The notes below the pieces were generated by a model, which ran no database searches, was not told the DNA's origin, and saw only the letters and a list, made by a program, of their open reading frames with translations. The translations under genes were made by a program, and so were the position numbers. A DNA stretch of 64,000 nucleotides from Zoogloea sp. 1C4 (lineage in GTDB: Bacteria; Pseudomonadota; Gammaproteobacteria; Burkholderiales; Rhodocyclaceae), in contig NZ_SSXU01000001.1 in NCBI RefSeq assembly GCF_009469605.1, forward strand, positions 1-64,000, in the 5' to 3' direction. Positions 48,395 to 58,500 of the stretch are shown one piece after another (the first letter of the stretch is position 1; each line of letters starts with the position of its first letter).

Positions 48395-50902
48395 TCACAG
48401 GCTGTAGCGCAGGCCGACCCAGAAGGTCCGCGGCGCACCCGGCGCGTAGAACGTGGAGCCGACCATCGGATATTCGCCGCCCACCGGCGCAAAGGGCCGG
48501 GCCAGAACGCCGCCACTCGACGAAAACGCCGTTGAACCGAGTTGCGCGCCGGTGGCGTACTCGCGGTCGAACAGGTTGTTGATCTGGCCGAAGACCTGCA
48601 CGCCACGGCTTACGTCGTAGCGGGCGCCGAGGTTGGTCACGGCGTAGCCGCCGGAGCGGCCGGAGCCCATGTAGTAGGTGCCGTCGGGCTGGTGGCTGTT
48701 GTTCTCGTTGCCGCGGGCGTAGCTGCCGGAGACGGCGATGAGATCGGCGGTGAGGGCGAAGGCCGGCAGCACCTTCCAGTCGGCCGAGGCCTTGACCAGG
48801 TGGCGCGGGATCAGCGGGATGCGGTCGCCAGCGCGGATGTCGATGGTGCCTTCGAGGCCGGCGCCTTCGCTGTTGGTGCTGTTGCCGGCACCGCCGACCA
48901 CCTCGGCGCTGCGGTAGGTGGCGTCCAGGAAGGTGTAGTTGAGGGCCAGGCTGACCGGCCCGACGACGGTGCTTGCGCCCGCCTCGACGCCCTGGCGGCG
49001 GGTCTTGCCGAAGTTCTTGAAGTAGCCGTAGCCCAGCGCGTCGTCGGCCACGAAGAGGATGTCATCCTGGTTCTCGGCGCGGAACAGGCCGAGGTTCCAG
49101 CGGGTCTTCGAATCCACCGCGCCGCGCAGGCCGAATTCCCAGGTCTTGGTGACCACCTGCTTGAGCGGCGGATCGCCGGCCATGGCGTTGGGCAGCTTGC
49201 AGGGGTTGTCGGGGTTGGCGCAGCCCAGCTCGATGGCGGTGGGCGTGCGGCTGCCTTCGCTGTAGCCGGCGTAGGCGCTCCACGCCTTCGACGGCGTGTA
49301 GGTGATGCCGGCCGCCGGGTTGAAGCGGCTGAAGCTATGGTTGCCGTCCAGCGAATCGGCACCGCCGCCCGGGTTGAGCAGATCGCGGTTCTTCACCTGG
49401 GTGCGGTTGTAGCGGCCCGACAGGGTGGCGTGCCAGCGGTCGGTGATCGACAGGGTGTCGGTGGCAAAGAGGCTCCAGGTGCGGGTGCGGCCACTGAGAT
49501 TGACGCGCGAATCCAGGGCCGTCTCGCCGACACCGGCGCTCTGGGAGCCGTCAGCCCAGGCATCCACCGGGGTCACGCTGCGGTCGAGGTTGATGTAGCC
49601 GTACTGGCCGCTCTGCTGGAAGCGCAGGTTGCTGTGGTCGTAGGCGGCGCCGGCGATGAACAGGTTCTTGCGGCCGTCGAACATGCCTGAATGGCTGAGC
49701 TGGCCCGACAGGCCGAAGTTTTCCTGGTCGGTGCGGGTGCGGTTGATGAGGCCGGTGCACTTCTCGTTAGGCTCGTCGGCCAGCAGCGCATTGGCGATGC
49801 AGCGCCAGTACGGGAAAGGCGTGTTCGAGGCGTTGGCGCCGCTGGTGGGGAAGCCGCTGTAGCCGGCGGCAGTGAGCGCGGCCCGCTCGGTGGCGCTGGG
49901 CTGATAGACCGACTGGTCGAGGGCGCCTTCGTTCACGTCACCGTTGGTGGTGGCGGTGTTGATCTTGCGGTAGTACACGTTGCCCGACAGCATCAGCGCA
50001 TCATTCAGGCTGTGGCGGCCGGTGAGGTTGAGGAAGATCGAGCGGTTCTGGGTGATGTCCGGCTGGGTGTAGATGCTGCTGTAGTCCTGCTCCAGCAGGC
50101 GTTTTTCCTGCAGGCCGTTACCGTTGAGCTTGTTGTCGGCGTAGGCGATGGAGAGGTCGAGATCGGTGCGGGCGTCCTGCCAGCCCACTTTGCCGAAGAG
50201 CTGGCGCACATCCGACGGCGAGTTGGTGCGCCAGCCGCTATCCCGGTAGAGGTTGCCGGCGAAGAACCACTCCAGCCCGTTGTCGTCGTTGAAGCCGCCG
50301 TGGGTAAACTCAAGCGATCGGCGGCTGTTACTACCGCTGGTGAGCTGCACCGTCGAGCCCGGATGGGTGCGGCCTTCCTTGGTCTGGATCGCCAGCGCGC
50401 CGCCCAGGGTGTTGAGGCCGAACAGCGGGTTGGAGCCCGGCATCAGGTTCATCGAGGCGATTGCCGCCTTCGGGATCAGATCCCAGCTCACCACGTCGCC
50501 GAAGGGCTGGTTGATGCGCACGCCGTCGAAATAAACCGACATGCCCTGGGGCGTGCCCAGCAGCGGAGACGCCGTGTAGCCCCGGTAGTTCACGTCCATC
50601 TGGAACGGGTTGCCCTGGGTTTCATTCACATGCACGCCAGACAGACGGCGGTTCATGTAGGCGGCAACGTCGCTTGCCCCGCTGGCGTTGATCTCCCGCG
50701 CCGTGACGGTCTGCACCGGCGCGGCGATCAGCGGCAGCGGCAGTTCAAGCCCCGGCAGCGGGGTCTGGCCGATCACCGTGACTTCCGGCGTGACGACGGT
50801 GGCCGGTTCGTCGGCCGCACCCGCGCAGAGGGGAAAACCGGCGGCGATGGCGAGCGCCAGGGGCGTAAGGGCAGGAAATCGGGATGTGGCGGGGCGAAGC
50901 AT
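48395..50902 (-). CDS. TonB-dependent outer-membrane receptor
   Basis: 835 residues with a signal peptide (about 30 residues, ending LCAGA). The plug domain follows (about 40-170, [30 protein letters not shown]...), then a 22-strand barrel ending in Phe-free RYSL. A TonB box may lie in PEVTVIG. The ligand is unknown; it lacks a FecA-type N-terminal signalling domain. Genes downstream in the same direction encode a kinase-like protein and a response regulator, an arrangement suggesting that the receptor is the regulated output. Confidence 0.9.
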   Translation of the reverse strand: MLRPATSRFPALTPLALAIAAGFPLCAGAADEPATVVTPEVTVIGQTPLPGLELPLPLIAAPVQTVTAREINASGASDVAAYMNRRLSGVHVNETQGNPFQMDVNYRGYTASPLLGTPQGMSVYFDGVRINQPFGDVVSWDLIPKAAIASMNLMPGSNPLFGLNTLGGALAIQTKEGRTHPGSTVQLTSGSNSRRSLEFTHGGFNDDNGLEWFFAGNLYRDSGWRTNSPSDVRQLFGKVGWQDARTDLDLSIAYADNKLNGNGLQEKRLLEQDYSSIYTQPDITQNRSIFLNLTGRHSLNDALMLSGNVYYRKINTATTNGDVNEGALDQSVYQPSATERAALTAAGYSGFPTSGANASNTPFPYWRCIANALLADEPNEKCTGLINRTRTDQENFGLSGQLSHSGMFDGRKNLFIAGAAYDHSNLRFQQSGQYGYINLDRSVTPVDAWADGSQSAGVGETALDSRVNLSGRTRTWSLFATDTLSITDRWHATLSGRYNRTQVKNRDLLNPGGGADSLDGNHSFSRFNPAAGITYTPSKAWSAYAGYSEGSRTPTAIELGCANPDNPCKLPNAMAGDPPLKQVVTKTWEFGLRGAVDSKTRWNLGLFRAENQDDILFVADDALGYGYFKNFGKTRRQGVEAGASTVVGPVSLALNYTFLDATYRSAEVVGGAGNSTNSEGAGLEGTIDIRAGDRIPLIPRHLVKASADWKVLPAFALTADLIAVSGSYARGNENNSHQPDGTYYMGSGRSGGYAVTNLGARYDVSRGVQVFGQINNLFDREYATGAQLGSTAFSSSGGVLARPFAPVGGEYPMVGSTFYAPGAPRTFWVGLRYSL

Positions 50903-51044
50903 GGATGAAAGTCTCCGTTATAGGCGTTTTCCGCCAGACTACGCACCCGCCTCACCCCACGCCATGGGAAAAATTCCCGAGCTTTCCCGGCGCCCTTCCC
51001 GGCCGGTATCATCGGCCCCCTTTCCTCTTCCTGCCGCACCCGCC

Positions 51045-51599
51045 ATGACCGACACCCCGACCATCCTCGCCCGCCGCGACATCGCCGATTCGCTTCTGAT
51101 GGAAGGCCGCCTCGACGAAGCGCTGGTCATCCTCACCGACGAGATCCTGCCCCACTTCACCGAGACCGGCGAGGCGCGCGAGAAGGCCATCACCCAGGGC
51201 CGCATCGCCGACGTGCTGTTTGCCCAGGGCCGGCTCGACGACGCCATGGCGCTGCACACCGAGCGCCTGCCGGCGGTCACCGAGCTGGGCGACGACGAGG
51301 GCATCGCCCACGTGCTGTTCTCGATGGCCAACATCCGCCTCGCCCGGGGCGAGCACGAAAGCGGCAACCTCCAGCAGATCTACGAGGAACTCGCCCAGGC
51401 CTTCCAGCTGAGCTGCCAGCACGGCCAGCCCGACGCCATCGGCGGCATCGGCATGCTGCTGGTGCAGGTGCTGGCCATGGGCGGCCTGCGCGACGACGCC
51501 ATGGACACCCTCAACGTGGTCGAAGAAGCCTTCACCACCCTGCGCGACGTGGACAGCCTCGCCCGCGTGCGCGAACTGCGCGGCATGCTCGAAGGCTGA
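51045..51599 (+). CDS. TPR-repeat protein
   Basis: 184 residues from ATG at 51045; the open frame continues upstream but without a ribosome site. Tetratricopeptide-like helical pairs include ADSLLMEGRLDEALVILTDEIL, IADVLFAQGRLDDAMALHTERL and IAHVLFSMANIRLARGEHESG. No signal peptide. It should be a cytosolic scaffold; function unknown. It lies between the divergent receptor gene and tonB. Confidence 0.75.
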   Translation: MTDTPTILARRDIADSLLMEGRLDEALVILTDEILPHFTETGEAREKAITQGRIADVLFAQGRLDDAMALHTERLPAVTELGDDEGIAHVLFSMANIRLARGEHESGNLQQIYEELAQAFQLSCQHGQPDAIGGIGMLLVQVLAMGGLRDDAMDTLNVVEEAFTTLRDVDSLARVRELRGMLEG

Positions 51600-51788
51600 T
51601 CGTCCGGCAACTTCTCCCGGCGCGGCGCCGCCATCCGGCACCGTTCCGTCGTTTCAAGCGCCTCTCCGGGAGGGCCGTCGCCCTGGCGGCCTGCCGGAGG
51701 TCGATCGTCACTCCGGCCAACCCGAAGCCCACCACCCCGGCCTGACGCCCGCGAATCCGCAGCAGGTTTCCCCGCATGCAGCGACGAC
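51600..51788. other. Non-coding gap between the TPR gene and the tonB promoter
   Basis: No supported gene. GC-rich with a short dyad at about 51663-51700 (ctccgggagg/gcctgccggagg). Nothing further recognised. Confidence 0.4.
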
Positions 51789-51817
51789 TTGACGCTGCCC
51801 ACCTGCAACACTAAAAT
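51789..51817 (+). promoter_or_regulatory. Sigma-70 promoter of tonB-exbBD
   Basis: TTGACG (51789-51794) and TAAAAT (51812-51817) are exactly 17 bases apart and near consensus, 120 bases before the tonB start. Confidence 0.8.
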
Positions 51818-51830
51818 AGAAATCATTCTC
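51812..51830. promoter_or_regulatory. Fur box overlapping the tonB promoter -10
   Basis: taaaatagaaatcattctc matches 13 of 19 positions of the Fur consensus, and further catt words follow (ctcatt, tgcatt). It overlaps the -10 box, so repression by Fur-iron is expected. Confidence 0.7.
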
Positions 51831-51938
51831 ATTTGCATTTCACAAACACCCAGCTTGTGACATGCAAAACCCAGCCAGCCAGCGCAGCCACCCGGCCATG
51901 ACGCGAGCCAGCCAGGAACCATCCGACTGGAGATCGAC

Positions 51939-52715
51939 ATGACTGCCGCCCCCCTGGCGACGCCGCCGGCCGACCCGCCTGAGCATCCGGGCCTGCCTGC
52001 GCCCTTTCTGGCCCTGCCCCGCCCGCTGCCACCGTCCACCCTGCGCCGCAACAGCGCGGGCGTCGGGCTTGCCGTGCTTCTCCACGGCGGATTGCTGGCC
52101 GCGCTCACCGTCGCCGTCAGCCAGTTCAAGCCTCCCGTCACGCCGCCCCAGACGAGCATCACCGTCAACATCGCGACGCCCGAGGTGCCGACCCCCAGAC
52201 CTCAGACGCAGCCCCAGCCCAAACCCCAGCCCCGGCTGAAGGAACCCGTCCCGCCCAGACCCGAGCAGAAACCCGCCCCCCAGGCCCGCGCCGCCGACAA
52301 GCCGGTGATCACCTCGGCCCCGGTTGCCAGCAATCCGGCCGAGACCAGCGCCGCCGCAGCGCCCGCGGCACCGCCTTCTCCGCCGGCTCCGGCCGCCGCG
52401 GCTGCCCCCGCGCCGGTGGCCGTGGTGCCGCCGCGCTTCGACGCCGCCTACCTCTCCAACCCGCTGCCGCCCTACCCCAGCGCCGCCAAGCGCATGGGCG
52501 AGGAAGGCCGCGTGCTGCTGCGCGTGCAGGTGGGCGCCGACGGCAAGCCCACCGACGTCACCGTCATCAAGAGCTGTGGCTTCCCGCGGCTTGACGAAAG
52601 CGCCCGCGACACCGTGCTGCGCAGCTGGCGCTTTGTGCCCGCCCGCCAGGGCGACCAGTCCGTGGCAGGCGCAGTCAAGGTGCCCATCGACTTCACTTTA
52701 ACTTCCGCCTCCTGA
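51939..52715 (+). CDS. tonB: Energy transducer TonB
   Basis: 258 residues. Anchor helix near 40-60 (VGLAVLLHGGLLAALTVAVSQF), Pro-rich PRPQTQPQPKPQPRL spacer, and C-terminal TonB domain with NPLPPYPSAAKRMGEEGRVLLRVQVGADGKP and SWRFVPARQG. It transmits proton-motive energy from ExbBD to outer-membrane receptors such as the one at 48395. Followed by exbB after 11 bases. Confidence 0.94.
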   Translation: MTAAPLATPPADPPEHPGLPAPFLALPRPLPPSTLRRNSAGVGLAVLLHGGLLAALTVAVSQFKPPVTPPQTSITVNIATPEVPTPRPQTQPQPKPQPRLKEPVPPRPEQKPAPQARAADKPVITSAPVASNPAETSAAAAPAAPPSPPAPAAAAAPAPVAVVPPRFDAAYLSNPLPPYPSAAKRMGEEGRVLLRVQVGADGKPTDVTVIKSCGFPRLDESARDTVLRSWRFVPARQGDQSVAGAVKVPIDFTLTSAS

Positions 52716-52726
52716 AAGGAACCTCC

Positions 52727-53452
52727 ATGAACGAATCCACCTTCAGCCTGGCCCACATCTGGGCCCAGGGCGACGGCGTCTCCCACACCGTGGCCGTGAT
52801 GCTGGTCATCATGTCCCTGGCGTCCTGGTCGGTGATCATCGTCAAGGCCTGGCAGCTGTTTGCCCTGCGCCGCATGAGCGGTGGCGCCAAGGCCTTCTGG
52901 CACGCCACCAGCTTCGAGGCCGGCATGGCCGCCCTCACGCCCCACGCCGCCGACAACCCCTTCCACGACCTCGCCCACCGGGGCACCGAGGCCGTCAGCC
53001 ACCACACCAGCCACAGGGACGAACTCCACGGCGTGCTGGGCCTCAACGACTGGCTCACCAGCACCCTGCGCCAGTCCATCGACGACACCACCGGCCGGCT
53101 CCAGGCGGGCCTGTCGATCCTCGCCTCGGTGGGCAGCACGGCCCCGTTCATCGGGCTGTTCGGCACGGTGTGGGGCATCTACCACGCGCTGGTGGGCATC
53201 GGCGCCGCCGGTCAGGCAACGCTCGATCAGGTCGCCGGCCCGGTGGGCGAATCCCTGGTGATGACTGCCGGCGGCCTGGCCGTGGCGATCCCGGCGGTCC
53301 TGGGCTACAACGCCCTGGTACGCGGCAACAAGGAGATCCTGGCCCGCCTCAAGCACTTCGCCCATGATCTGCACGCCTACCTCGTCACCGGCGGCCGGGT
53401 GCGCAAGACCAGCGCCAACCTGCACCCGCTGCCCGCCCGCAAGGAGGCATGA
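52727..53452 (+). CDS. exbB: ExbB proton-channel protein
   Basis: 241 residues with three membrane helices (first VAVMLVIMSLASWSVIIVKAW) and the MotA/TolQ/ExbB signature ASVGSTAPFIGLFGTVWGIYHAL. It forms with ExbD the inner-membrane motor that energises TonB. Stop overlaps the exbD start. Confidence 0.95.
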   Translation: MNESTFSLAHIWAQGDGVSHTVAVMLVIMSLASWSVIIVKAWQLFALRRMSGGAKAFWHATSFEAGMAALTPHAADNPFHDLAHRGTEAVSHHTSHRDELHGVLGLNDWLTSTLRQSIDDTTGRLQAGLSILASVGSTAPFIGLFGTVWGIYHALVGIGAAGQATLDQVAGPVGESLVMTAGGLAVAIPAVLGYNALVRGNKEILARLKHFAHDLHAYLVTGGRVRKTSANLHPLPARKEA

Positions 53453-53871
53453 TGAACTTCGGAAGCAGCGATTTCGACGACGACGGCGAGGTGATGTCGG
53501 AGATCAACATGACGCCCCTGGTGGACGTGATGCTGGTGCTCCTGATCATCTTCATCATCACCGTGCCCGTCATCAACCACGCGGTGAAGCTCGACCTGCC
53601 CAAGGCCAGCAGCCAGCCGGAGCAGATCAAGCCCGAGAAGGTTCAGGTGTCGATCAAGGCCGACGGCAGCCTCAGCTGGAACGGTGAGACGGTGGCCGCC
53701 GAGGCCCTCGAACCCCGCCTCGCCGCCGCCGCGACCCGCGAGCCCCAGCCGGAGATCCATCTGCAGGTGGATCGCCAGGCCCAGTACGACCACGTGGCGC
53801 AACTGCTCTCAGCCGCCAGCCGCCACGGGCTGGGCAAGGTGGCGTTCGTGACGGACCCTGGCGCGAAGTGA
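53452..53871 (+). CDS. exbD: ExbD
   Basis: 139 residues from the second of two ATG codons (53452), four bases after AAGGAGG and overlapping the exbB stop. A single helix contains the proton-carrying Asp in MTPLVDVMLVLLIIF. The periplasmic part follows. Last gene of the operon, with a terminator right behind. Confidence 0.94.
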   Translation: MNFGSSDFDDDGEVMSEINMTPLVDVMLVLLIIFIITVPVINHAVKLDLPKASSQPEQIKPEKVQVSIKADGSLSWNGETVAAEALEPRLAAAATREPQPEIHLQVDRQAQYDHVAQLLSAASRHGLGKVAFVTDPGAK

Positions 53872-53891
53872 AATCCGCCAGATGAAACAAT

Positions 53892-53938
53892 CAAGGCCGG
53901 ATTGTTGCTGAAATTGCAACAATCCGGCCTTGTGTTTT
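53892..53938. terminator. Strong terminator after exbD, usable in both directions
   Basis: aaggccggattgttgc (53892-53907) pairs perfectly with gcaacaatccggcctt (53915-53930) around a 7-base loop, followed by gtgttttt. It separates exbD from the convergent diguanylate cyclase gene. The word attgttgc/gcaacaat also occurs in the 25839-25869 hairpin. Confidence 0.9.
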
Positions 53939-53961
53939 TCCGGGCCAGCGCCGCGTAGCCG

Positions 53962-55527
53962 TCAGTGGTGCGCCAGCTCGGGCACCTCGGCATCGCCACC
54001 CACCGAACGTTCGCCCGCCCACAGCGACACCCGGTTACGGCCGGTCTGCTTGGATTGATACAGCGCATTGTCGGCCTGGTCGATGAGCTCGGCCGGATCT
54101 TTCGCGCCGTTGCGGATCGACGCCACGCCAAAGCTCGACGTGATGCGGATGCCCGGGATGTCGCGCACCGCCGCTCCGGCATTGGTCTCGATGGCCAGCC
54201 GCAGTCGCTCGGCCACCTCGACGGCCTGCTCGGGAGTTGCGCCGGGCAGCATGATGCAGAACTCCTCGCCGCCGTAGCGGCACAGCATGTCCACCTCGCG
54301 CAGATCGGTGCCTAGGCACTTGGCCACCGACTTGATCACCTGATCGCCCACCGCGTGGCCGTAGCGGTCGTTGAAGGACTTGAAGTGGTCGATGTCGCTC
54401 ATGATGCAGCACACCTCCTCGCCTTCCGCCTTGAGCTGATCGTAAAGCGGATCGGCCGCGCCGAAGAAGGCCCGGCGGTTGAGGCAGCCGGTCATCGGGT
54501 CGCGGGTGGCGAGGCGGTGGAGCTCCTCGTTCTGGCGGCGGATCTCTTCCTTCGAGGCTTCGAGATCCACCAGCGTGCCCAGCAGCTGGTCGTTGATCCG
54601 GTGCAGCATGGTCACGTCCGAGAAGTTGACCAGGCAGCCCCGCAGCCGGCCATGACCGTCGAGAATGGGCGAGCAGCCGACGATGGCGCGCAGGGGTTCT
54701 TCCTCGCCCGGACGGGCCAGCTCAAGGGTCTGGTCGCCGGAGTTGCTGCGACGCTCCATCGCCGTCACCCACGGGTAGGGGTGCTCCGGCGTCACGTGAA
54801 AGCCCTCGACAAGCCAGGTCAGCTCCGTCACCGCGCGGCCGGTCATGTCTTCCTGGGCACTCGGGTGAAAGTGGCGGAAGGCCTTGTTGGCCAGCACCAC
54901 GCGCCCCTGCTTGTCGAGCACCAGCACGCCTTCGGCCAGGGTGTCGAAGGCGGTGCGCACCCGGTCGGGGATCGCCTTGGCCGGATCGAGGTATTCGAGC
55001 ACCCGGCGCAGATAGAGGTAAAAGGCCAGAAATCCGCCGAGAGAGATGGTCAGCATCGCCACCACGGTGGGATAGGTGGCCCATTCTCCGAAGGTTTCCG
55101 GCAGCACAGGCTTGAAGGCCAGCTCCACCTCGCCCCACGGCTTGTTGTCGGCCAGCACCGGCACCCGCACCTGGGTGAGGGTGGACGAGCCGTCCTCGGG
55201 CGGATGCCACCAGGTGCCGTGCTCGCCAGCCAAGGCGATGATCACGCCGCCCTGCTGGCGTACCGCCAGGGAGCGCACCTCGGTGTTGCGCTGGATCACG
55301 CTGTCGAGGGTGCTCTGGAGCGTCCGGGTGTCGCCGGACTGAAGCAGCGTGGCGGCCTGCACCGCGAGGCTCTCGCTGATCTGCTGACGCACCTGACGGG
55401 CCAGCGCGGTGCGGTCGGGGATCAGCCCGAAGGCCAGATCGGCCGCCATCAGCAGCGACACCAGCAGCGCCACGAGGCCCAGCGAGATGCGGGCCACCGG
55501 ATTGAGGGTGGGAAAGTGGAGTCTCAC
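53962..55527 (-). CDS. Diguanylate cyclase with PAS domain
   Basis: 521 residues. Membrane helices at about 13-36 and 155-175 flank a small periplasmic sensor. A PAS domain follows (about 190-310), then a helix and a GGDEF domain with active motif GGEEF at 419-423. The inhibitory-site RxxD is at 410-413, so feedback by c-di-GMP is likely. It should make c-di-GMP in response to an extracytoplasmic signal. Its ATG overlaps the stop of the giant adhesin gene, so the two are translationally coupled. Confidence 0.93.
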   Translation of the reverse strand: MRLHFPTLNPVARISLGLVALLVSLLMAADLAFGLIPDRTALARQVRQQISESLAVQAATLLQSGDTRTLQSTLDSVIQRNTEVRSLAVRQQGGVIIALAGEHGTWWHPPEDGSSTLTQVRVPVLADNKPWGEVELAFKPVLPETFGEWATYPTVVAMLTISLGGFLAFYLYLRRVLEYLDPAKAIPDRVRTAFDTLAEGVLVLDKQGRVVLANKAFRHFHPSAQEDMTGRAVTELTWLVEGFHVTPEHPYPWVTAMERRSNSGDQTLELARPGEEEPLRAIVGCSPILDGHGRLRGCLVNFSDVTMLHRINDQLLGTLVDLEASKEEIRRQNEELHRLATRDPMTGCLNRRAFFGAADPLYDQLKAEGEEVCCIMSDIDHFKSFNDRYGHAVGDQVIKSVAKCLGTDLREVDMLCRYGGEEFCIMLPGATPEQAVEVAERLRLAIETNAGAAVRDIPGIRITSSFGVASIRNGAKDPAELIDQADNALYQSKQTGRNRVSLWAGERSVGGDAEVPELAHH

Positions 55528-58500
55528 CCGCGGAAGCCTCCGCCGCCCTGTTCGCCAAACACGTCTTCGGCGCCTTCTTCGTCTCGTGTCATCTCGTCAT
55601 CCATCAGTTCGCCCCAGTCGCCCTCCTCGTCGTCCTGCGGACCGAGCACCGGCAGCGGATCGAGGCTGCGCCACGCTGGCGCGGCCATCAACAGGCTGGC
55701 GATCAGCCCACCGGCCCGGCTGGCCCACCACACGGCACCCACCGAGAGGGCGATCCCGGAGAGCTCCACGGCATTGAGCACGACACGCACGTCGGCGTAG
55801 GCATCATCCCCCAGCTGCGGCACGCCGGCCTTTTCTGCAGTGGCCTGACGGGCCGCCGCCGAACCGGCGCTGCCCTGCGCAGCCGTGTTGGCGCCAAGCA
55901 GGAACTCCATCAGCGGCCCTTCGGTACCGGCGCCAAGGGTCAGGGTGACCTGGGCGCCGCCAAACTTCACAAGGCTGTTTTCGGCAGAAAAACGCCGCAC
56001 ATGAGGTTCGCTGCCTTCGCCGCCTGCTGCGGTCCGGACGACGACCACGCCCGCCTCGCCGCCCAGCTCCGCCGCGGCGTCTGCCCGGCTGACCACAGGT
56101 GCGGCCGGCGCCGCCGGCTTGGTGGCATCCGGGGTCTTGGGGGTGGTGGTAGGCGTAGTGGTGGGCACCGTCACGGACGGCGGCACGACCACCGCGGGGG
56201 GTTCCGTCCCGCCCGATCCGCCCGGTGGCACCAACACGCTGGTGCTGGAATAGCCCACGCTGGCCGCCATCGGCGCGCCGTCCGCCAGGCCATCGGTGGG
56301 ATGCAGGGTGACGACCGGCAGATCCACGATGCTTTCATGGACGAACACCACGTTGCCGGCCGCCAGCGCGGCGTAGCTGAACTGGCCGATTGCCACGCCG
56401 GGCGCCGACACCAGTTCGAAGTGGCCGTGGCGCGCCGAATCCACGATGAAGACCACGTCGCCCGTGGCCGAATCCACATCCGCCGCCGACACGGCATCGG
56501 CCTTGAGCACCGTGCTGCCGCCCTGGATGAGCTGCAGATCGGCGCGGACCATCGTCGGCGCGTCATTCACCGGCCGCACCACCAGGCTCACGGCAACCGG
56601 CGCGCTCTCCGCGCGGCCATCGACGGCGCGGTAGATGAAGCCATCGGCGCCAGACCAGTTGGCGTCCGGCGTGTAGATGAAGCTGCCGTCGGCGGCCAGC
56701 GTCAGGCTGCCGTGGGCCGGGCCGCTGACCAGCCGGGCCAACAGCGGATCGCCGTCGATGTCCGAATCATTGGCCAGCACACCGGCGCCGGGGACCACCA
56801 GCGGCGTGTCCTCGTCGAGGGTGTAGCCCTCGCCCACAGCCACCGGCGCGTCATTCACCGGGCTGACGTCGATGGCCAGGGTGTGGCTGCCGGCTTCGGT
56901 ATCGACACCGCCGTCGAAGCGGCCACCGTCGTCCCGGACCCGGAATTCGATAGCCGCGTAGTCCGCGCCGTTCTCATCCGCAGCTGCCGCAAAACGCAGC
57001 CGGCCAGCGGCGATGTCGGCCGCGGTGATCCACTGCCCGTCGGCCACCGCGGCGCCATCAAGCGTGAGGCTTCCGCGCACCGGGCCGGCGACGATCTGCA
57101 CCGCTGCCAGCGCATTGGCCGGCGCATCCAGCGGATCGGCAAACCCGAAATCGGCCAGCGCAAAGACATGCGTCGCATCCTCGGCAAGGCTGATCCGACC
57201 ATCGCTGCCCGTGGGCATCTCGTTGCGGTTGGTCACGCTGACCGCCAGCACCATCGTCACGCTGCGCGTGCCGTCGGATGCCTGGACGGTGATGTCGTAG
57301 GTGTTGTCGGCACCGGCGTCGGTCGGGGCTTCGAAGTCCGGGGCGGTGACGAAGCTCAGGGCGCCGGTGGTGCTGTTGATCGAGAACTTCGCGGCGTCGG
57401 CGCCGCCGACAATGCTGTAGCTCAGCGTCTGGGCCGGCAGATCGGCGTCGGTGGCCGTGACCGTGAGCACTGCGGTGCTGTTCTCGGCCACACTGGCCGT
57501 GGAGCTGCTGGTGATCGCCGGGGTGTTGTCGTTCACCGGCGTCACCGTGACGGCAATCGCCTGGGTGCTCGTCAGCGTGCCGTCACTTACCTGCACGGTC
57601 ACGTCGTAGGTGTTGTCGGCGCCGGCGTCGGTCGGGGCTTCGTAGTCCGGAGCGGTAACGAAGCTCAGGGCGCCGGTGGTGCTGTTGATCGAGAACTTCG
57701 CGGCGTCGGCGCCGCCGACGATGCTGTAGCTCAGCGTCTGGGCCGGCAGGTCGGCGTCGGTGGCGGTGACCGTCATCACGGCCGAGGTGTTCTCGGTGAC
57801 GCTGGCGGTCGCGCTGCTGGTGATCGCGGGGGTGTTGTCGTTCACCGGCGTTACCGTCACTGCAATGGCTTGGGTGCTGCTCAGCGTACCGTCGGAAACC
57901 TGCACGGTCACGTCGTAGACGTTGTTGCCACCCGCGTCGGTGGGCGACTCGTAGTTCTGCGCGGTGACGAAGCTCAACGCACCGGTGCTGGCGTTGATGG
58001 AGAACTTGGCCGCGTCCGCCCCGGCGACGATGCTGTAGCTCAGCGTCTGGGCTGGCAGGTCGGCGTCCGTCGCGGTGACCGTCATTACGGCCGTGGTGTT
58101 TTCGGCGACGCTGGCGGTCGCGCTGCTGGTGATCGCAGGGGTGTTGTCGTTCACAGGGGTGACGGCTACCGCAATCGCCTGGGTATCCGTCAGGAAGCCG
58201 TCGCTGACCTGAACAGTGACGTCGTAGACATTGTTGCCGCCCGCGTCGGTCGGGGCTTCGTAGTCCGGAGCGGTGACAAAGCTCAACGCACCGGTGCTGG
58301 CGTTGATGGAGAACTTGGCCGCATCGGCGCCGCCGACGATGGCGTAGCTGAGGGTCTGGGCCGGCAGGTCGGCGTCGGTGGCCGTCACGGTCATTACGGC
58401 CGTGGTGTTCTCTGCGACGCTGGCCGTCGCGCTGCTGGTGATCGCCGGGGTGTTGTCGTTCACCGGGGTGACGGCCACGGCGATGGCCTGGGTACTGGTC

